A stretch of 64,000 nt of DNA from Smallanthus sonchifolius (Eukaryota; Streptophyta; Magnoliopsida; Asterales; Asteraceae): NCBI GenBank assembly GCA_023525975.1, contig CM042042.1, positions 47,379,880-47,443,879 on the forward strand, read 5' to 3'. The notes below the pieces were generated by a model. The model saw only the letters and a program-made list of their open reading frames with translations. It did not search any database and had not been told where the DNA came from. Each line of letters begins with the position of its first letter. Positions within the stretch are counted from its first letter, which is position 1. Below, piece by piece: positions 49,339-61,365 of the stretch. A program made the position numbers and the translations under genes.

Positions 49339-51199
49339 ATGCCTCCTCGTCGTAACATCAACCGCAACAACACCGACAACGCCAACAATAGCACTAACAC
49401 CAATACCGGCAATGCCAACAACAACAATAATACCGACCTTGCTGCTCTCCTCACTCAGCTAGTAACTCAACTAACTCAAGCCAATAACAACAACAATGGG
49501 AACGCCAGTGGTAGTGCTAATACTGGTGGTGGCGGTGGTGCCAACCCGCCACAATGTACCTTCAAGCATTTCAACTCTTGCAATCCCCTGAAATTTTATG
49601 GTACCGAAGGAGCCACGGGACTCCTTCAATGGTTCGAAAATATTGAGGGCACCTTCCTCAATAGTGACTGTCCGGACAATCTGCGTGTTCGCCATGCCAC
49701 TAGTGTCTTTCAAAAACGGGCACTAACCTGGTGGAATGGGGAAAAGAGAACAAGGGGAGTAGAAGTAGCAATGGCTCTGCCATGGGATGAGCTGAAAAGG
49801 ATCATGACCGAGGAATTCTGTCCTCGAAATGAGATGAAGAAACTGGAAGAGGAATTTTGGGATCTTACCCAAGATAGCGGTGAAAGCTTGGCGTACACCA
49901 ACCGTTTTCACGAACTGAGCATGCTGGTACCTCACATGGTTACACCTTTGTCTAGGTGTATTGAAAAATATATCGGTGGCCTACCGAGACAAATCCAGGA
50001 CACTGTTCTGGGAAGAAATCCTGCAAACCTAGAAGATGCTATTCGTCTAGCTGCCACACTGACCGATAATCACATTAAAGCAGGTACTCTTACCAAAAAG
50101 GGGGCCAAGAAAGTTTCTGACACCACAACTCCTCCTACTCATGTCAAAGAAGTTCAAAACGAACAGTATCGAAACACCAGGAAGAGAAAGGCGAAAATTT
50201 TTGCAGTAGTCACTCCGGCCGCCCCAATTAATCAAGTTGCACCCTTAGCTCAAAATCCAGCCAAGAAAGCTTATGGAGGTACCTAACCACTCTGCAACAA
50301 CTGCAACTATCATCACCCACAAACTATCCCATGTCGCATTTGCAATCATTGTGGGAAACTTGGCCATACGACCAATATCTGCCGACAAAAGGCACTTACT
50401 ACTCAAGCCAACCCGGTTAATCAACCCGGAGCTAATCAAGTGGTTCCAATCAATGCAAATGGACGGGCTTGCTTTGAATGTGGCAACCCGAACCACTTCC
50501 GAAACCAATGTCCAAAACTTGTGAACAATAATCAGGGCGGAGCTCGTGGACGTGCTTTCAACATCAACGCCAATGAAGCTCAAGCCAACGATCATGTGGT
50601 CAACGGTACGTTTCTTGTAAATAAACAATTTGCATCTATACTATTTGATACCGGAGCCGATAAGAGTTTTGTGTCACTTAACTTTGAACCTTTACTTGCA
50701 AAAACACGATCCAAACTCGAGAAAACCTTCACCGTTGAAGTAGCGGATGGAAACTCCATCACTATTGACTCCATCATTCATGACTGCTCACTAGAACTCA
50801 ATGGTCACACGTTTCCAGTCAACCTTATACCAATGCCGTTGGGAAGCTTTGACGTCATCATCGGCATGGATTGGTTATCTAAAAACCATGCCGAGGTCAT
50901 GTGCTTTGAAAAGTACATACGAGTACCTCTTCCACCGGGAGACATATTGAAAGTCTTTGGCGAGAAACCTTGCAAAGGACTCAAACTGATGTCATGCATA
51001 GCTACCCAGAAATACATTCGAAAGAAGTGCATGGTTTTCCTAGCTCATGTGATTCAAAAAGAAGACAAGGAGAAGAATAGAAGATATTCCCATCATTCGG
51101 GAGTTTCCCGAAGTCTTTCCCGACGACTTACCCGGTCTTCCACCTGTTCGGGAAGTAAAGTTTCGAATCGATCTTATACCCGGAGCAAACCATGTGGCT
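49339..51199 (+). pseudogene. gag and protease region of the chromovirus, interrupted
   Basis: Starts MPPRRNINRNN, with an Asn-rich N-terminus followed by a retrotransposon gag domain (FLNSDCPDNLRVRHATSVFQ, ALTWWNGEKRTRGVEVAM). An in-frame TAA at 50284-50286 splits it. The same frame resumes with CCHC zinc knuckles (CFECGNPNHFRNQC near 50470) and an aspartic protease with DTGADKS near 50650. The frame closes at 51199 because pol continues in another frame from about 51080, so a frameshift lies just before the pol start. An element with these two lesions should not make a normal Gag-Pol. Confidence 0.9.
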
Positions 51200-53914
51200 A
51201 AAGCTCCATACCGGCTTGCACCTTCCGAATTGCAAGAACTTGCAAGTCAACTTCAAGAACTCGCTGACAAAGGTTTCATACGGCCAAGTCATTCACCGTG
51301 GGGTGCACCGGTCTTGTTTGTTAAAAAGAAGGATGGTTCATTCCGCATGTGTATTGACTATCGAGAGCTCAACAAGCTTACAATAAAAAACCGCTACCCG
51401 TTACCTAGGATTGACGACCTCTTCGATCAACTCCAAGGTTCTACTTGTTTCTCGAAGATTGATCTTCGATCTGGTTATCACCAACTGCGTGTCCGAGAAG
51501 AAGATATTCCAAAGACCGCCTTCCGAACAAGATATGGTCATTACGAGTTCACGGTTATGCCTTTTGGGTTGACCAATGCACCTGCTGTCTTTATAGATCT
51601 CATGAACCGCATGTGCAAACCATACCTTGACAAATTCGTGATCGTTTTCATCGATGACATCTTGATCTATTCCAAGACTGAGGAAGAACATGAACAGCAC
51701 CTTAGACTGATTTTGGATCTCCTGAGAACCGAACAATTATACGCCAAGTTATCCAAATGTGAATTTTGGCTAAAGGAGGTTCAATTTTTGGGTCATGTTG
51801 TCAATAAAAAGGGAATACATGTCGACCCTGCCAAGATCGAAGCTGTCAAGAATTGGAGTGCTCCTCAAACCCCTACCGAGGTTCGTTCGTTCCTTGGTTT
51901 AGCGGGTTATTACCGAAGATTCATTTCCAATTTCTCCAAGATTGCTGTTCCCCTCACCGCCTTGACACATAAAGGTAAACCTTATGAATGGGGGCCGAAA
52001 CAAGAAGAAGCTTTCCAAACTCTTAAACAGAAGTTATGTGATGCTCCTATTCTGACTCTTCCCGAAGGAAACGATGACCTAGTCGTCTACTGTGATGCCT
52101 CTAACCTAGGCCTTGGTTGTGTTCTCATGCAACGAGGCAAGGTAATCGCTTATGCATCGAGGCAACTCAAGATCCATGAAAAGAACTATACGACGCACGA
52201 TCTGGAGCTAGGTGCAGTCATATTTGCCTTGAAGATTTGGAGACATTATCTATATGGCACGAAATGTGTGGTATTTACCGACCACAAAAGCCTCCAACAC
52301 ATCTTCAATAAAAAAGAACTCAACATGAGGCAACGACGTTGGGTTGAACTACTCAACGACTACGATTGCGAGATTCGTTATCATCCCGGCAAGGCTAATG
52401 TTGTAGCCGATGCGCTGAGCCGTAAAGAACGCGTCATGCTCCAAAGTGTCAAAATTCATTCCGACATTCAAACCCGTATTCTAGCAGCTCAACACGTCTC
52501 GATTACCGAGGGCAATATGTATGAGGAAATGTCGTGCGGTGCTGAATTCCAACTAGAAACTAAAAACAATGGCTTGCTTTATTTCTTGGATCGTATTTGG
52601 GTTCCCAATCGCAATGATCTCCGGGAATTCCTCATGACTGAAGCACACAAGTCTCGGTATTCTATTCATCCCGGTGCGGATAAAATGTATCACAATCTTC
52701 GACCACAATATTGGTGGCCTGGTATGAAGAAAGACATTGCACTCTATGTTGCAAAATGTCTAACTTGCTCTAAAGTCAAGGCCGAACATCAACGTCCTTC
52801 CGGTTTACTTGAACAACCGGAAATCCCCGTGTGGAAATGGGAAAATCTAGCCATGGACTTCATTACTAAACTCCCCCGTACTTCAAACGGCTATGATAGC
52901 ATTTGGGTAATCATTGATCGTCTCACAAATTCCGCACACTTCCTGCCCATCCGTGAAGACTATCGGGTTGAGAAATTGGCCCGAATCTATATTAACGAAA
53001 TTGTGAGTCGACACGGTATACCTTTGAACATAATCTCCGACAGAGATGCTCGTTTCACTTCCAGATTTTGGCAATCTCTGCAAAAGGCACTTGGCACACG
53101 ATTGGATTTAAGCACAGCCTACCATCCCCAAACTGATGGCCAGACTGAACGAACAATCCAAACCCTCGAAGACATGCTGAGAGCCTGTGTCATAGACTTT
53201 GGTGGCAATTGGGATTCACACTTGACACTTATTGAATTCTCCTACAATAACAGCTACCACACCAGCATCAACATGGCTCCATTCGAAGCTCTTTATGGTC
53301 GCAAATGCCGTTCTCCCATCTGTTGGAACGAGATTGGTGAAGCACAAATCACCGGTACCGAGTTAATTCAGGAAACATCTGACAAAATCCTTCAAATCCG
53401 TGACAACATCCGAGTAGCGAGAAGTCGACAAAAGAGCTATGCCGACAAGCGACGAAAACCCTTGGAATTCCAAGTGGGTGACCTTGTGCTTCTCAAAGTA
53501 TCCCCTTGGAAGGGTGTGATCCGCTTTGGAAAGAAAGGCAAGCTAGCACCTCGTTACGTAGGCCCGTTCAAGATCCTTGAAAGAATCGGGAAAGTGGCTT
53601 ACAAACTTGAGCTACCTCCAGCACTCAACAATGTTCATCCAACCTTCCACGTGTCCAACCTGAAGAAATGTCTTGCTGATGAGAACCTCCACATACCTCT
53701 TGACGACGTGCGCATTGATGAAACGATGCATTTCGTCGAGAAACCAGTGGAAATCATGGATCGTGAAATCAAGCAACTCAAGCGCAGCCGCATCCCTATA
53801 GTCAAAGTCCGTTGGGATTCAAAACGCGGTCCTGAGTTTACTTGGGAACGTGAAGACCAAATGAAACTCAAGTATCCTCACCTATTCACCAATTCTGCAA
53901 CCTCAACTAGTTGA
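51080..53914 (+). pseudogene. pol region (RT, RNase H, integrase, chromodomain-like tail), long intact frame
   Basis: From 51194 the frame runs 906 codons without a stop, and similarity begins upstream near 51080 (IREFPEVFPDDLPGLPP). Counting from 51194: the reverse-transcriptase active site is FIDD (about 152-155) and RNase H begins near YCDAS (299-303). The integrase zinc finger uses H485, H492, C522 and C525; its catalytic acidic residues are D555, D616 or D618, and E652. A chromodomain-like segment lies near the end (PVEIMDREIKQLKRS, PEFTWEREDQM). The frame looks recently active but has lost its link to gag through the upstream frameshift. Confidence 0.92.
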
Positions 53915-53933
53915 ATTTCGAGACGAAATCCCC

Positions 53934-53948
53934 TCAACAAGGGGAGAC
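53934..53948 (+). other. Polypurine tract of the chromovirus
   Basis: CAACAAGGGGAGAC lies immediately before the TG of the right LTR, the expected position for the plus-strand primer. Confidence 0.75.
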
Positions 53949-56282
53949 TGTAACATTTCTGATTTTCATCATGTAATCGTTTGATTTCAATAAACAAACA
54001 CATTTCAGTTTCGATTCGTGTACAAACAAACTACGATGCAGTTACATATACAAACTATTCTATTACAATAACAAATTAAACAAAAACACCATTATCTCAC
54101 AAGCCCCGAGGACCAAAAACTGACAAAACTCAAAAACTACAAAACTAGGCAAGCACGGTCGCGCCTAGGACTAGGCACGGTCGCGCCTGCAGACCTAAGC
54201 ACGGTCGCGCCTAAAGTAGGCACGGTCGCGCTGATGAACCCACTTGACTCTGCAGAAGTCAAATCATACCATACCCGCTGAATTCGCGAAATTTAAAATG
54301 GAGAAAAGCCGGTCTTCGCGCGTCAGACCATACTCCACTGAATTCCGTCTGAAACACGCATCAAATGTCGTCCAATTTGCACAATTTTTTTAATCCCATT
54401 CACACCACAACCGAGTCTCTCGAATTCGTGGATATAAAGCAACTTGCACGATTTCTACGCCTTCATATAAGCCCACTCAGTCTCCCAAAACTCTCGTTCG
54501 ACGCTCAAACAAGTCTCTGGAGTCCAATCGATCGCCAAGAAGCTCGAATCTTTGACCCGTAGCCGACTGCATTAAATTGCCCATTGTTAACGAGTAAGTA
54601 ACACTTCCTTAGCTTCGTATCTACCCCTAGGATGAAAGCCCTATACTAAATCGTAGTTATATCACACAATCAATTCGATTTTGAACCAAAGAGCCGAAAA
54701 CTAAACTTTTACTCAAACTACCACTTAAACACGATATAAATACAATCAAACTATGTAGATACATTCGCAAGCACCTAATCTATGAAAGCCCTAAGAATAC
54801 AGAAGCATTTATTATAAGAATCGATCGAATTGTGTCTGAAAAAGACCCGACACGGTCGCGCTCATCACTGAGCGCGGTCGTGCCTGACCAAGCACAATCG
54901 TGCCCCAGGTGTGGCCCGGTCGTGCTTACCGAGCAAACAAGTCTTGATAAAAAACAAACACTAGACGCGGTCGTGCCAGATACGAGCACGGTCGTGCTCT
55001 ATGTCCAGAACCTATGAAGTACCTTCTGACTCGACCACGGGCGCGTTTCAGACCACCACGGTCACGCCCGGCAACGAGCGCGGTCGTGCCCTACTTGAGC
55101 ACGGTCGTGCTCCTTGACCAGAATCAATTATTTTTCTGTTTTAAAGTCTATTTAACATATTTTAGCAAAAAATTTCAAAATGTAATTATAAAAGTTACGT
55201 TATAAAATCCCAAGACCCGGGAATCATTTATAAACCAAATCTTTGATTTAGAAATTTAAAACGATTAATTCCCGATAGTTTCAAAACTGATGAAATCATG
55301 AGTTTATATAATCATTTTTATAAAACTATTTATACAAATATATATTTTGATTTAAACAAATATCGTTTATTTAAATTTTATTTAAATAAATATATATATA
55401 TATCGCTACTAATTTATTATTCCAAAACCAACCCTAAACACACAAACCACCAACGAACCCACTTTGGACACAAAATAACACAAACAGTGACACGTGTTAT
55501 ACCCTCATTCAATAGGTCAAACGTAGCGACCTACAACACGCTTGGTATTTTTGTTGATCTGTGCAAACTACACGCTCCAACACAAGTGAGTTACATAGCC
55601 CCTCTTTTACTCTATTTACAAACTTTTGGGGTGGAACATGCGTTCTATTTACTATGTTTACAAACTACACAATATACAATTCCACCCTACAATCATGTGT
55701 TACAATTTTGAGCTTTGTGCTTGAGTACTAGGTGTGTAGACCAACACACAGTTTGCTATTCACGTGCAATCATTAACTATTTTATAGCCTACAGTAAACA
55801 GTGATAGATCTATTGAGTCTGACAAACCCACCCAGGTAGGGTGACTGTTACTGCCAACACGCGTTTGTTTTGCATGCTAGTTACAAAGGTTTGATTGTAC
55901 TACCAGGTCACACGATGGTATCTCTCCATAAATGCCTTAATTGCCATGTTTGTATGAATTGTATGCACACGACACTATATTCTATTACATGACACGAAAA
56001 CCTATGTATTCTCACCAACTTTTTAGTTGACTTTGTTTTTAACCATGTTTCAGGTGACAATGTTTGAAGTATTACAAGCTGCTACATATAGGATTTGGAC
56101 CTAGCAATTAATCTAAACTATTTATATTTTGTAATCGCTACATTTGGTTCTTGTATGGTATGAACTTGCTACGTGTAATGAAAATGAATGTTTAAATTAT
56201 TCAAACTTTAGCAACCATGAGCTATGAACAGTCTGCACAGCTTCACGCCCCGACGTTTTCCGCCGTCGGTTGGGGTGTGACA
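53949..56282 (+). repeat. 3' LTR of the chromovirus
   Basis: 2334 bp, nearly identical to the left LTR. Differences seen include A/G changes in the CACGRTCGCGCC arrays, CTCGACTC versus CTCGAATC, and a shorter (AT)n tract near 55390. Confidence 0.95.
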
Positions 56283-56289
56283 TAAAATA

Positions 56290-56690
56290 TGCAACAAAAG
56301 ATACAACTGATAGATTCTTAGCTATGGGAAGGACTCAAGGAGTGAAAAGGTGTTTGATGTATAAGTTGTTCATTCAAATATGTAAATTAATATAAAATAT
56401 GTTAACACATAATTTAATTTTTAAACGGTTGTTTTATGTAATTACTTATCTAGATGATATTTCTCATAAATAATTTCTCAGCAACAAACTCAGCAAATAC
56501 CAAATACCTCTATTAACAGCAAATACTGAGTAGTGACGGAAGGCAAAGTTGGAGGAGGCTGCCGGCTGCAACTTGTTGCTTTGCTTCTTTCTCTAATTCA
56601 GTAATCGTGTTTTTTTTCTTTGTTGTACTTGTTATAGTGTTATTAGCCCAACAAAACAAGAAGTTGTTGAAGGCCCATCATTTTATATCC
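56290..56690. other. Short spacer right of the chromovirus
   Basis: No gene or element boundary is recognised between the retrotransposon and the Helitron-type terminus at 56696. Confidence 0.45.
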
Positions 56691-56695
56691 AACTA

Positions 56696-56726
56696 CTAGT
56701 TTTAAATCCCGTGTAACACACGGGGT
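56696..56726 (-). mobile_element. Helitron 3' terminus beside the minisatellite
   Basis: Minus-strand 3' end: CTAG at 56696-56699 preceded by A, TTTTAAAT, then a CCCGTGTAACACACGGG hairpin. The matching 5' TC end was not found, so the element length is unknown. The array at 56858-57590 may lie inside it. Confidence 0.6.
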
Positions 56727-56857
56727 GAAACATTAAAATTATATTGATAAATGGTTAGGTTATAGTAAAAAGGGTTTTAAAAATAAGAAGGGTAAGAAGG
56801 ATTATGGGCTTGACATGTGTCTTTTTATTGTTTTTAAAGGGAGGGCATAATGGTCAT

Positions 56858-57590
56858 TGTGTATTACACATTGAAGTTGTATTACACAATGAACTTGTAT
56901 TACACATTGAAGTTATATTACAAAATTAACTTGTATTACACAATTAACTTGTATTACACAATGAAATTGTATTACACAATGAACTTGTATTACACAATGA
57001 CCTGACTAATTACACAATGAACTTGTATTACACAATGACCTGACTAATTATAAAATGACCAGCCGTGGTATTACACAATGAACTTGTATTACACAATAAC
57101 TTGTATTACACAATGATCTGACTAATTGCACAATGAGCCGAAAAACATAAAACACAATGATAAATACATATAACACAATGAACTTGTATTACACAATGAA
57201 CTTGTATTACACAATGAAATTGTATTACACATTGACCTGACTAATTACACAATGAACTTGTATTACACAATGAACTTGTATTACACAATGACTGGGCTAA
57301 TTACACAATGAACTTGTATTACACAATGACCTGACTAATTACACAATGACCAGACGTGGTATTACACAATGAACTTGTATTACACAATGAAATTGTATTA
57401 CACATTGACCTGACTAATTACACAATGAACTTGTATTACACAATGACCTGACTAATTACACAATGACCAGGCGTGGTATTACACAATGAACTTGTATTAC
57501 ACAATGAATTGTATTACACAATGAATTGTATTACACAATGAAATTGTATTACACATTGACCTGATTAACTACACAATAAGCTGGAAAACG
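56858..57590. repeat. Minisatellite of 18-20-bp TTACACAATGAACTTGTA units
   Basis: About 40 copies of ACACAATGAACTTGTATT (18 bp) alternate with ACACAATGACCTGACTAATT (20 bp) and rarer GACCAG(C/A)(C/G)GTGGT-containing variants, forming a loose higher-order pattern. It codes for nothing and has no spacer structure like a CRISPR. Confidence 0.92.
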
Positions 57591-57599
57591 TAAAAAAAA

Positions 57600-59395
57600 T
57601 TCATTTTTGTTTATTACGACACTATACTCGTTTTAAAGATAAAAAAACACTCGTTTTTATGGCGTAATTTTTTTGAAAAAATAATGTCGTATCTAAAAGT
57701 TATGAACGTTTTAAAACGAGGGGGGAACTTGATAAAAAGTCAACAAAAATGGCTAAGACTAAAATACTCTTCCAACAAATTTTTCTCTTACAATTTAATC
57801 TCAACCATTAAATCTTTTCTACAATTTGATCTAATGGCACTAAATCTTTCTTACCCTTCTTAGAATTAGAATCCTTTTTACCTGAACCTAATCATATTGA
57901 TAAATATGTTAACAAATTTTTTTTATACAAATTTGATATCAAAATTAATTAAAAAACTACTAATTAAATATTAGCATACTTTATTCTAATACATATTTAT
58001 TTAAAATACAAAAGTAGTATTTTTAAATTTTATATGTAAAATTAAAATTTTAGTTTTTTATTGATAAACTTTAAAAACTTGCTTTTAGATTATAAACTTT
58101 AAAAACTCGTTTTTTTAAATATCCTACTTTTTTATTTTTTTTTAGTATTCACTTTTGATGATAATTTTAAAAAAAATGTTAGTCAATGGTTATAATGATG
58201 AAATTGATTTGATAAATTGTTTATTTATGTAATTTAAAAAAAATAAGCTAAATATGAAAATATTGGATGGAGAATGTAAATGTGGTTTTGGAAGAAAAAT
58301 GGATGTGAGAATGAATATGGTGTTAACAAGTGGTACAAAATTTAGTTTTATATTATAATAAGAATTAGTTATTAAAAGACCTAGAAGCTGTTGAAGTCTC
58401 ATACGAAATCTGATTGAAAAAAAAAGATTTTAAAAAAATTTAGGGAAGGGATTTGAACCCACAACCTCAGGGTTATAAAGCAAAGCCAAAACCACTACAC
58501 CACCTGTTAAATTTTGTAAGATGGTTCACCCTATAATTTTTTAAGGGGTTCACCCCAATTTTTTAAGCTACCGTTCTATACAAATTCCGAAACTCGGGGG
58601 TTCCTGTGAACCCCCTCTCCTAAGTAAGTCCGCCCCTGCCTACATTAAATAAAATTATCAAATTAATTAATTAAATTAAATCGGTGTGTACGTTAAGCAA
58701 CCCCTCCAAGATTGGGTCATGAAATTATGTTTGTGAGAGTGGTGTTTGGAAGACATCCACATCACTCTTTTTAACAAAACTTGCTTCGTATTTTAACAAA
58801 ATCTCAACCTACTTTTTTCTTTGAATTTTTTACTTTAAAATTATCAATACACAATATTATTTACAAAAATCCATTAAATGGTAATGTTTGATTTATCGCC
58901 GTCACGAAAGTATTTGATACATGAGATGTAAAAACGGGTATTAAAAATTTATATTTGTACTAGTATCACGTGGATTACCTGTACATAAATCTACGTGCTA
59001 ATGGTTACTAAACTATTTATACATTGACGTCATTTTCAATTACTACATCTATATAGGAGAAGTTATTAAAATATAAATGATTTAAGAATTTTATGTACTA
59101 ATATTTTTTAACTTGTGTGTAGTATACGGGTTCTAAACTAGTTATATAGATAACTTTTTACACGTGTGATTATTAAATTTTAAATGACTAGTATTTAAGA
59201 TGTCATAAAAGCAATTATATTTCACATTTTAATTTATAACTAATATTGGTTTTATTATTTTTTTCAAGAAAGAAATGCATAACAATAATTAACTTTTTAT
59301 TTTGATGTGGCGTCTATGTAAGATTAATTGTTTTCATCACTAATAAAATAAAAAAAATTACATTTATAGAAGTTTAACAAATACACTTTTGGTGT
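57600..59395. other. AT-rich intergenic DNA with decayed element ends
   Basis: No gene is seen. On the minus strand from about 58640 the sequence starts GGCAGGGGCGGACTTACTTA and continues with GGGGGTTCACAGG, resembling ends of decayed plant DNA elements. A possible short Helitron-like end (CTAG followed by T) occurs at 59138-59141 without a clear hairpin. Confidence 0.4.
58442..58508 (-). repeat. tRNA-like remnant
   Basis: On the minus strand GGTGGTGTAGTGGTTTTGG (box A-like) is followed by GGGTTCAAATCCC (box B-like) at normal spacing. The arms pair poorly, so it is probably a tRNA-derived repeat rather than a working tRNA. Confidence 0.5.
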
Positions 59396-59571
59396 GCACT
59401 GTCCCCTCAAACATAATCTGAAGTGGATGTTAGTATGTCACTGGTAGGTTCAAAACTGATTTTTACTGTTTTGGTAACAAACCCATTTAAAAACTTAATA
59501 ACTTGGATTTAAATGAAAGATTACTATGCATAGTTTGATAGAGTTTCATTTGTCAGTATAATCAAGCTGAA

Positions 59572-59703
59572 ATGGAGCCGACATTTGTAGAACTTAATGA
59601 GGATCAAAGACGAGCAAACCGTTTTGAGATATGCAATCGAGAAATGCATAACCAGCTTAATAATGATTTGATTGATCATATCTACAGGCGTTCACTAGAG
59701 TAG
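59572..59703 (+). pseudogene. Possible C-terminal fragment of a PIF/Harbinger nuclease
   Basis: A 43-codon frame from ATG at 59572 to TAG at 59701-59703 reads MEPTFVELNEDQRRANRF then NREMHNQLNNDLIDHIYRR. The motif (H-x-QL-x-x-DLI-(D/E)-HI) resembles the C-terminus of plant HARBI1-like transposases. The catalytic domain is absent and the identity rests on one short motif. Confidence 0.4.
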
Positions 59704-59809
59704 TTTTATTTTTATTAAATAATGTAATGGTTTATGTTTATTAAGTATTGTAATGCTTTTTATTTGTGTGTTACTTTTATTAAATAGTAAATGTTTATTT
59801 ATTAAATTA

Positions 59810-60200
59810 CTAGGTTAGAAACCCCGTGTATTACACGTGTTGAATAAATTCAATGTTATATATAGTTAATAATAAATATTTACATATTACATATTTATAA
59901 CATATTATATAGTTTTTTAATACAAATTTCAGAAATGTCATAAGTTACTTTTTTTAAAATGATTTATAAAAATAATGAAATAAATGTTTAATATCTAAAA
60001 ATGTTTTATGAACAAACCTATATTTTTTAAAATAAAAAACGTTTATAAAAACAATTATAGAAATCATTATTATTTAATAGAAGAGAGAGACGGAAAACAA
60101 AAAATAATTAAAGAAACAATTAAAAAACTTGTGCAATTAATAGGAGAGAGAGGCGGAAAAACTTGTTTCACCAAAACCTTTATTTATTATAGAGTATAGA
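59810..60200 (-). mobile_element. Non-autonomous Helitron, copy 6
   Basis: Minus-strand copy: CTAG at 59810 preceded by A, a CGTGTATTACACG hairpin, and the 5' end AGAGTATAGA at 60200 followed by T. It has two partial copies of a GGAGAGAGAGGCGGAAAA-like segment and lacks the G-box core. Confidence 0.8.
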
Positions 60201-61360
60201 TTTGTTTGAAAAAATAGTTAATAAATTATAAAAAAAAAATTAAAAACTACTCACTCACACTCACTAACCATACCTCTCCCATGTGAGTAGCTAGTGAGTG
60301 AGTGAGTGATGTGAGTAAGGTGACGCCTACGTGCCACTCACTTTTTGCTTAGACTAAGTGTAGTAGAATCACTAAAAGTTATTCACGCCCCGCTACGTCA
60401 CTTGCCCCATGCTTCGTGAAAGCAACTATGTTTCCGTAATGTATCTTTGTTCAAAGTCATTTTTGGTCCCTCAATTTCAAATCCTCTATTTATTCAACAC
60501 AAAACTTGGGTTTAATCAAGTTTGTTCTAACATTTGACTTTTCTTGACTTTATGATCACAAGACAAACTTCAATATTATAATCGAGGGAGAATCATATGA
60601 AAACTAAAATATCAATAAACTAAATTATAATCACACATTTATTTTTAAGTTTATTACCTAAAAAAATAACATTTAATCTTGTTCACTAATTAAAATAAAT
60701 GTGTTACCAGAATTTGGTTTATTAACTATTACATAGGGATGTGGTTTTCATTTATGTGTAATGATTCTCGTGAGAAGGTGCGTGTGTTAACGTGGTGGAG
60801 ACGCGGAAGACCGCCCCATAGGACGAGAGTAAGGGCATTGGGCTGGTTCGTAAGATGGGACACGATGTTGCTCTTTGTCTCTTGCCCAATCAGAAAGGGA
60901 CGTGGGGTGTGAGACCCAGTCCCAACACATAGCCTTAAAAAACCACATACAAATTATTAACAATCCATTTTTATGAAAGAAATGTAAAAGTTATCTTACA
61001 TTATTTGTAACTTAAAAGAGCCATTATTTATGTTTGCATAATATTATGGAATTTTGAAGATAAAATAATAGTCTACTATACATTAAAGTAATTGCTATGA
61101 CATGATTACTAGCACTGTTATTAAAAAGTGGATTACTTTGATGACCTATTAAATTAATTAAAAACTTGGTAAATATATTCAAGCAAAAGAAATTTATCGT
61201 TAAATATAACTTAGCTACCTCCTTTAGGTTGTCTAATTTGTCTTTAAGTGGCTAATTCTAGTGAGATTCCTTTTGCTTTTTTTCTTATGCTGCCAATATG
61301 TCTAAAACAAAAACACTTCAAAGGGGGAATCAAACATACTTTAAAGTCCAAACTTTTTGG
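60201..61360. other. Intergenic DNA downstream of the NRG2-like gene
   Basis: No gene is recognised. A GC-richer stretch at about 60760-60935 (GTGAGACCCAGTCCCAACAC at its end) stands out from the AT-rich flanks and may be an unidentified repeat. Confidence 0.4.
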
Positions 61361-61365
61361 TGCAC

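Larger units (their letters stand above)
46300..56282 (+). mobile_element. Complete Ty3/gypsy chromovirus (Tekay/Del type), 9983 bp
   Basis: Two LTRs (46300-48643 and 53949-56282) flank gag-pol, with TAAAA duplications at 46295-46299 and 56283-56287. A tRNA-Met-type primer-binding site follows the left LTR and a purine tract precedes the right one. Domain order is gag, protease, reverse transcriptase, RNase H, integrase, then a chromodomain-like C-terminus, which defines a chromovirus. The LTRs differ by only about a dozen substitutions and one ~10-bp (AT)n length change, so the insertion is recent. gag-pol is broken by one stop and one frameshift. Confidence 0.95.

Noticed and set aside
49471..49713. 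Minus-strand frame opposite gag
   Set aside because: Antisense to a conserved gag domain; no supporting signal.
56858..57590. CRISPR-like array
   Set aside because: The units are contiguous, degenerate and without unique spacers, and the genome is eukaryotic; it is a minisatellite.
59048..59141. Very short Helitron ending CTAG at 59141
   Set aside because: The TC start and CTAG end are present but there is no convincing hairpin, and 94 bp is too short to trust.
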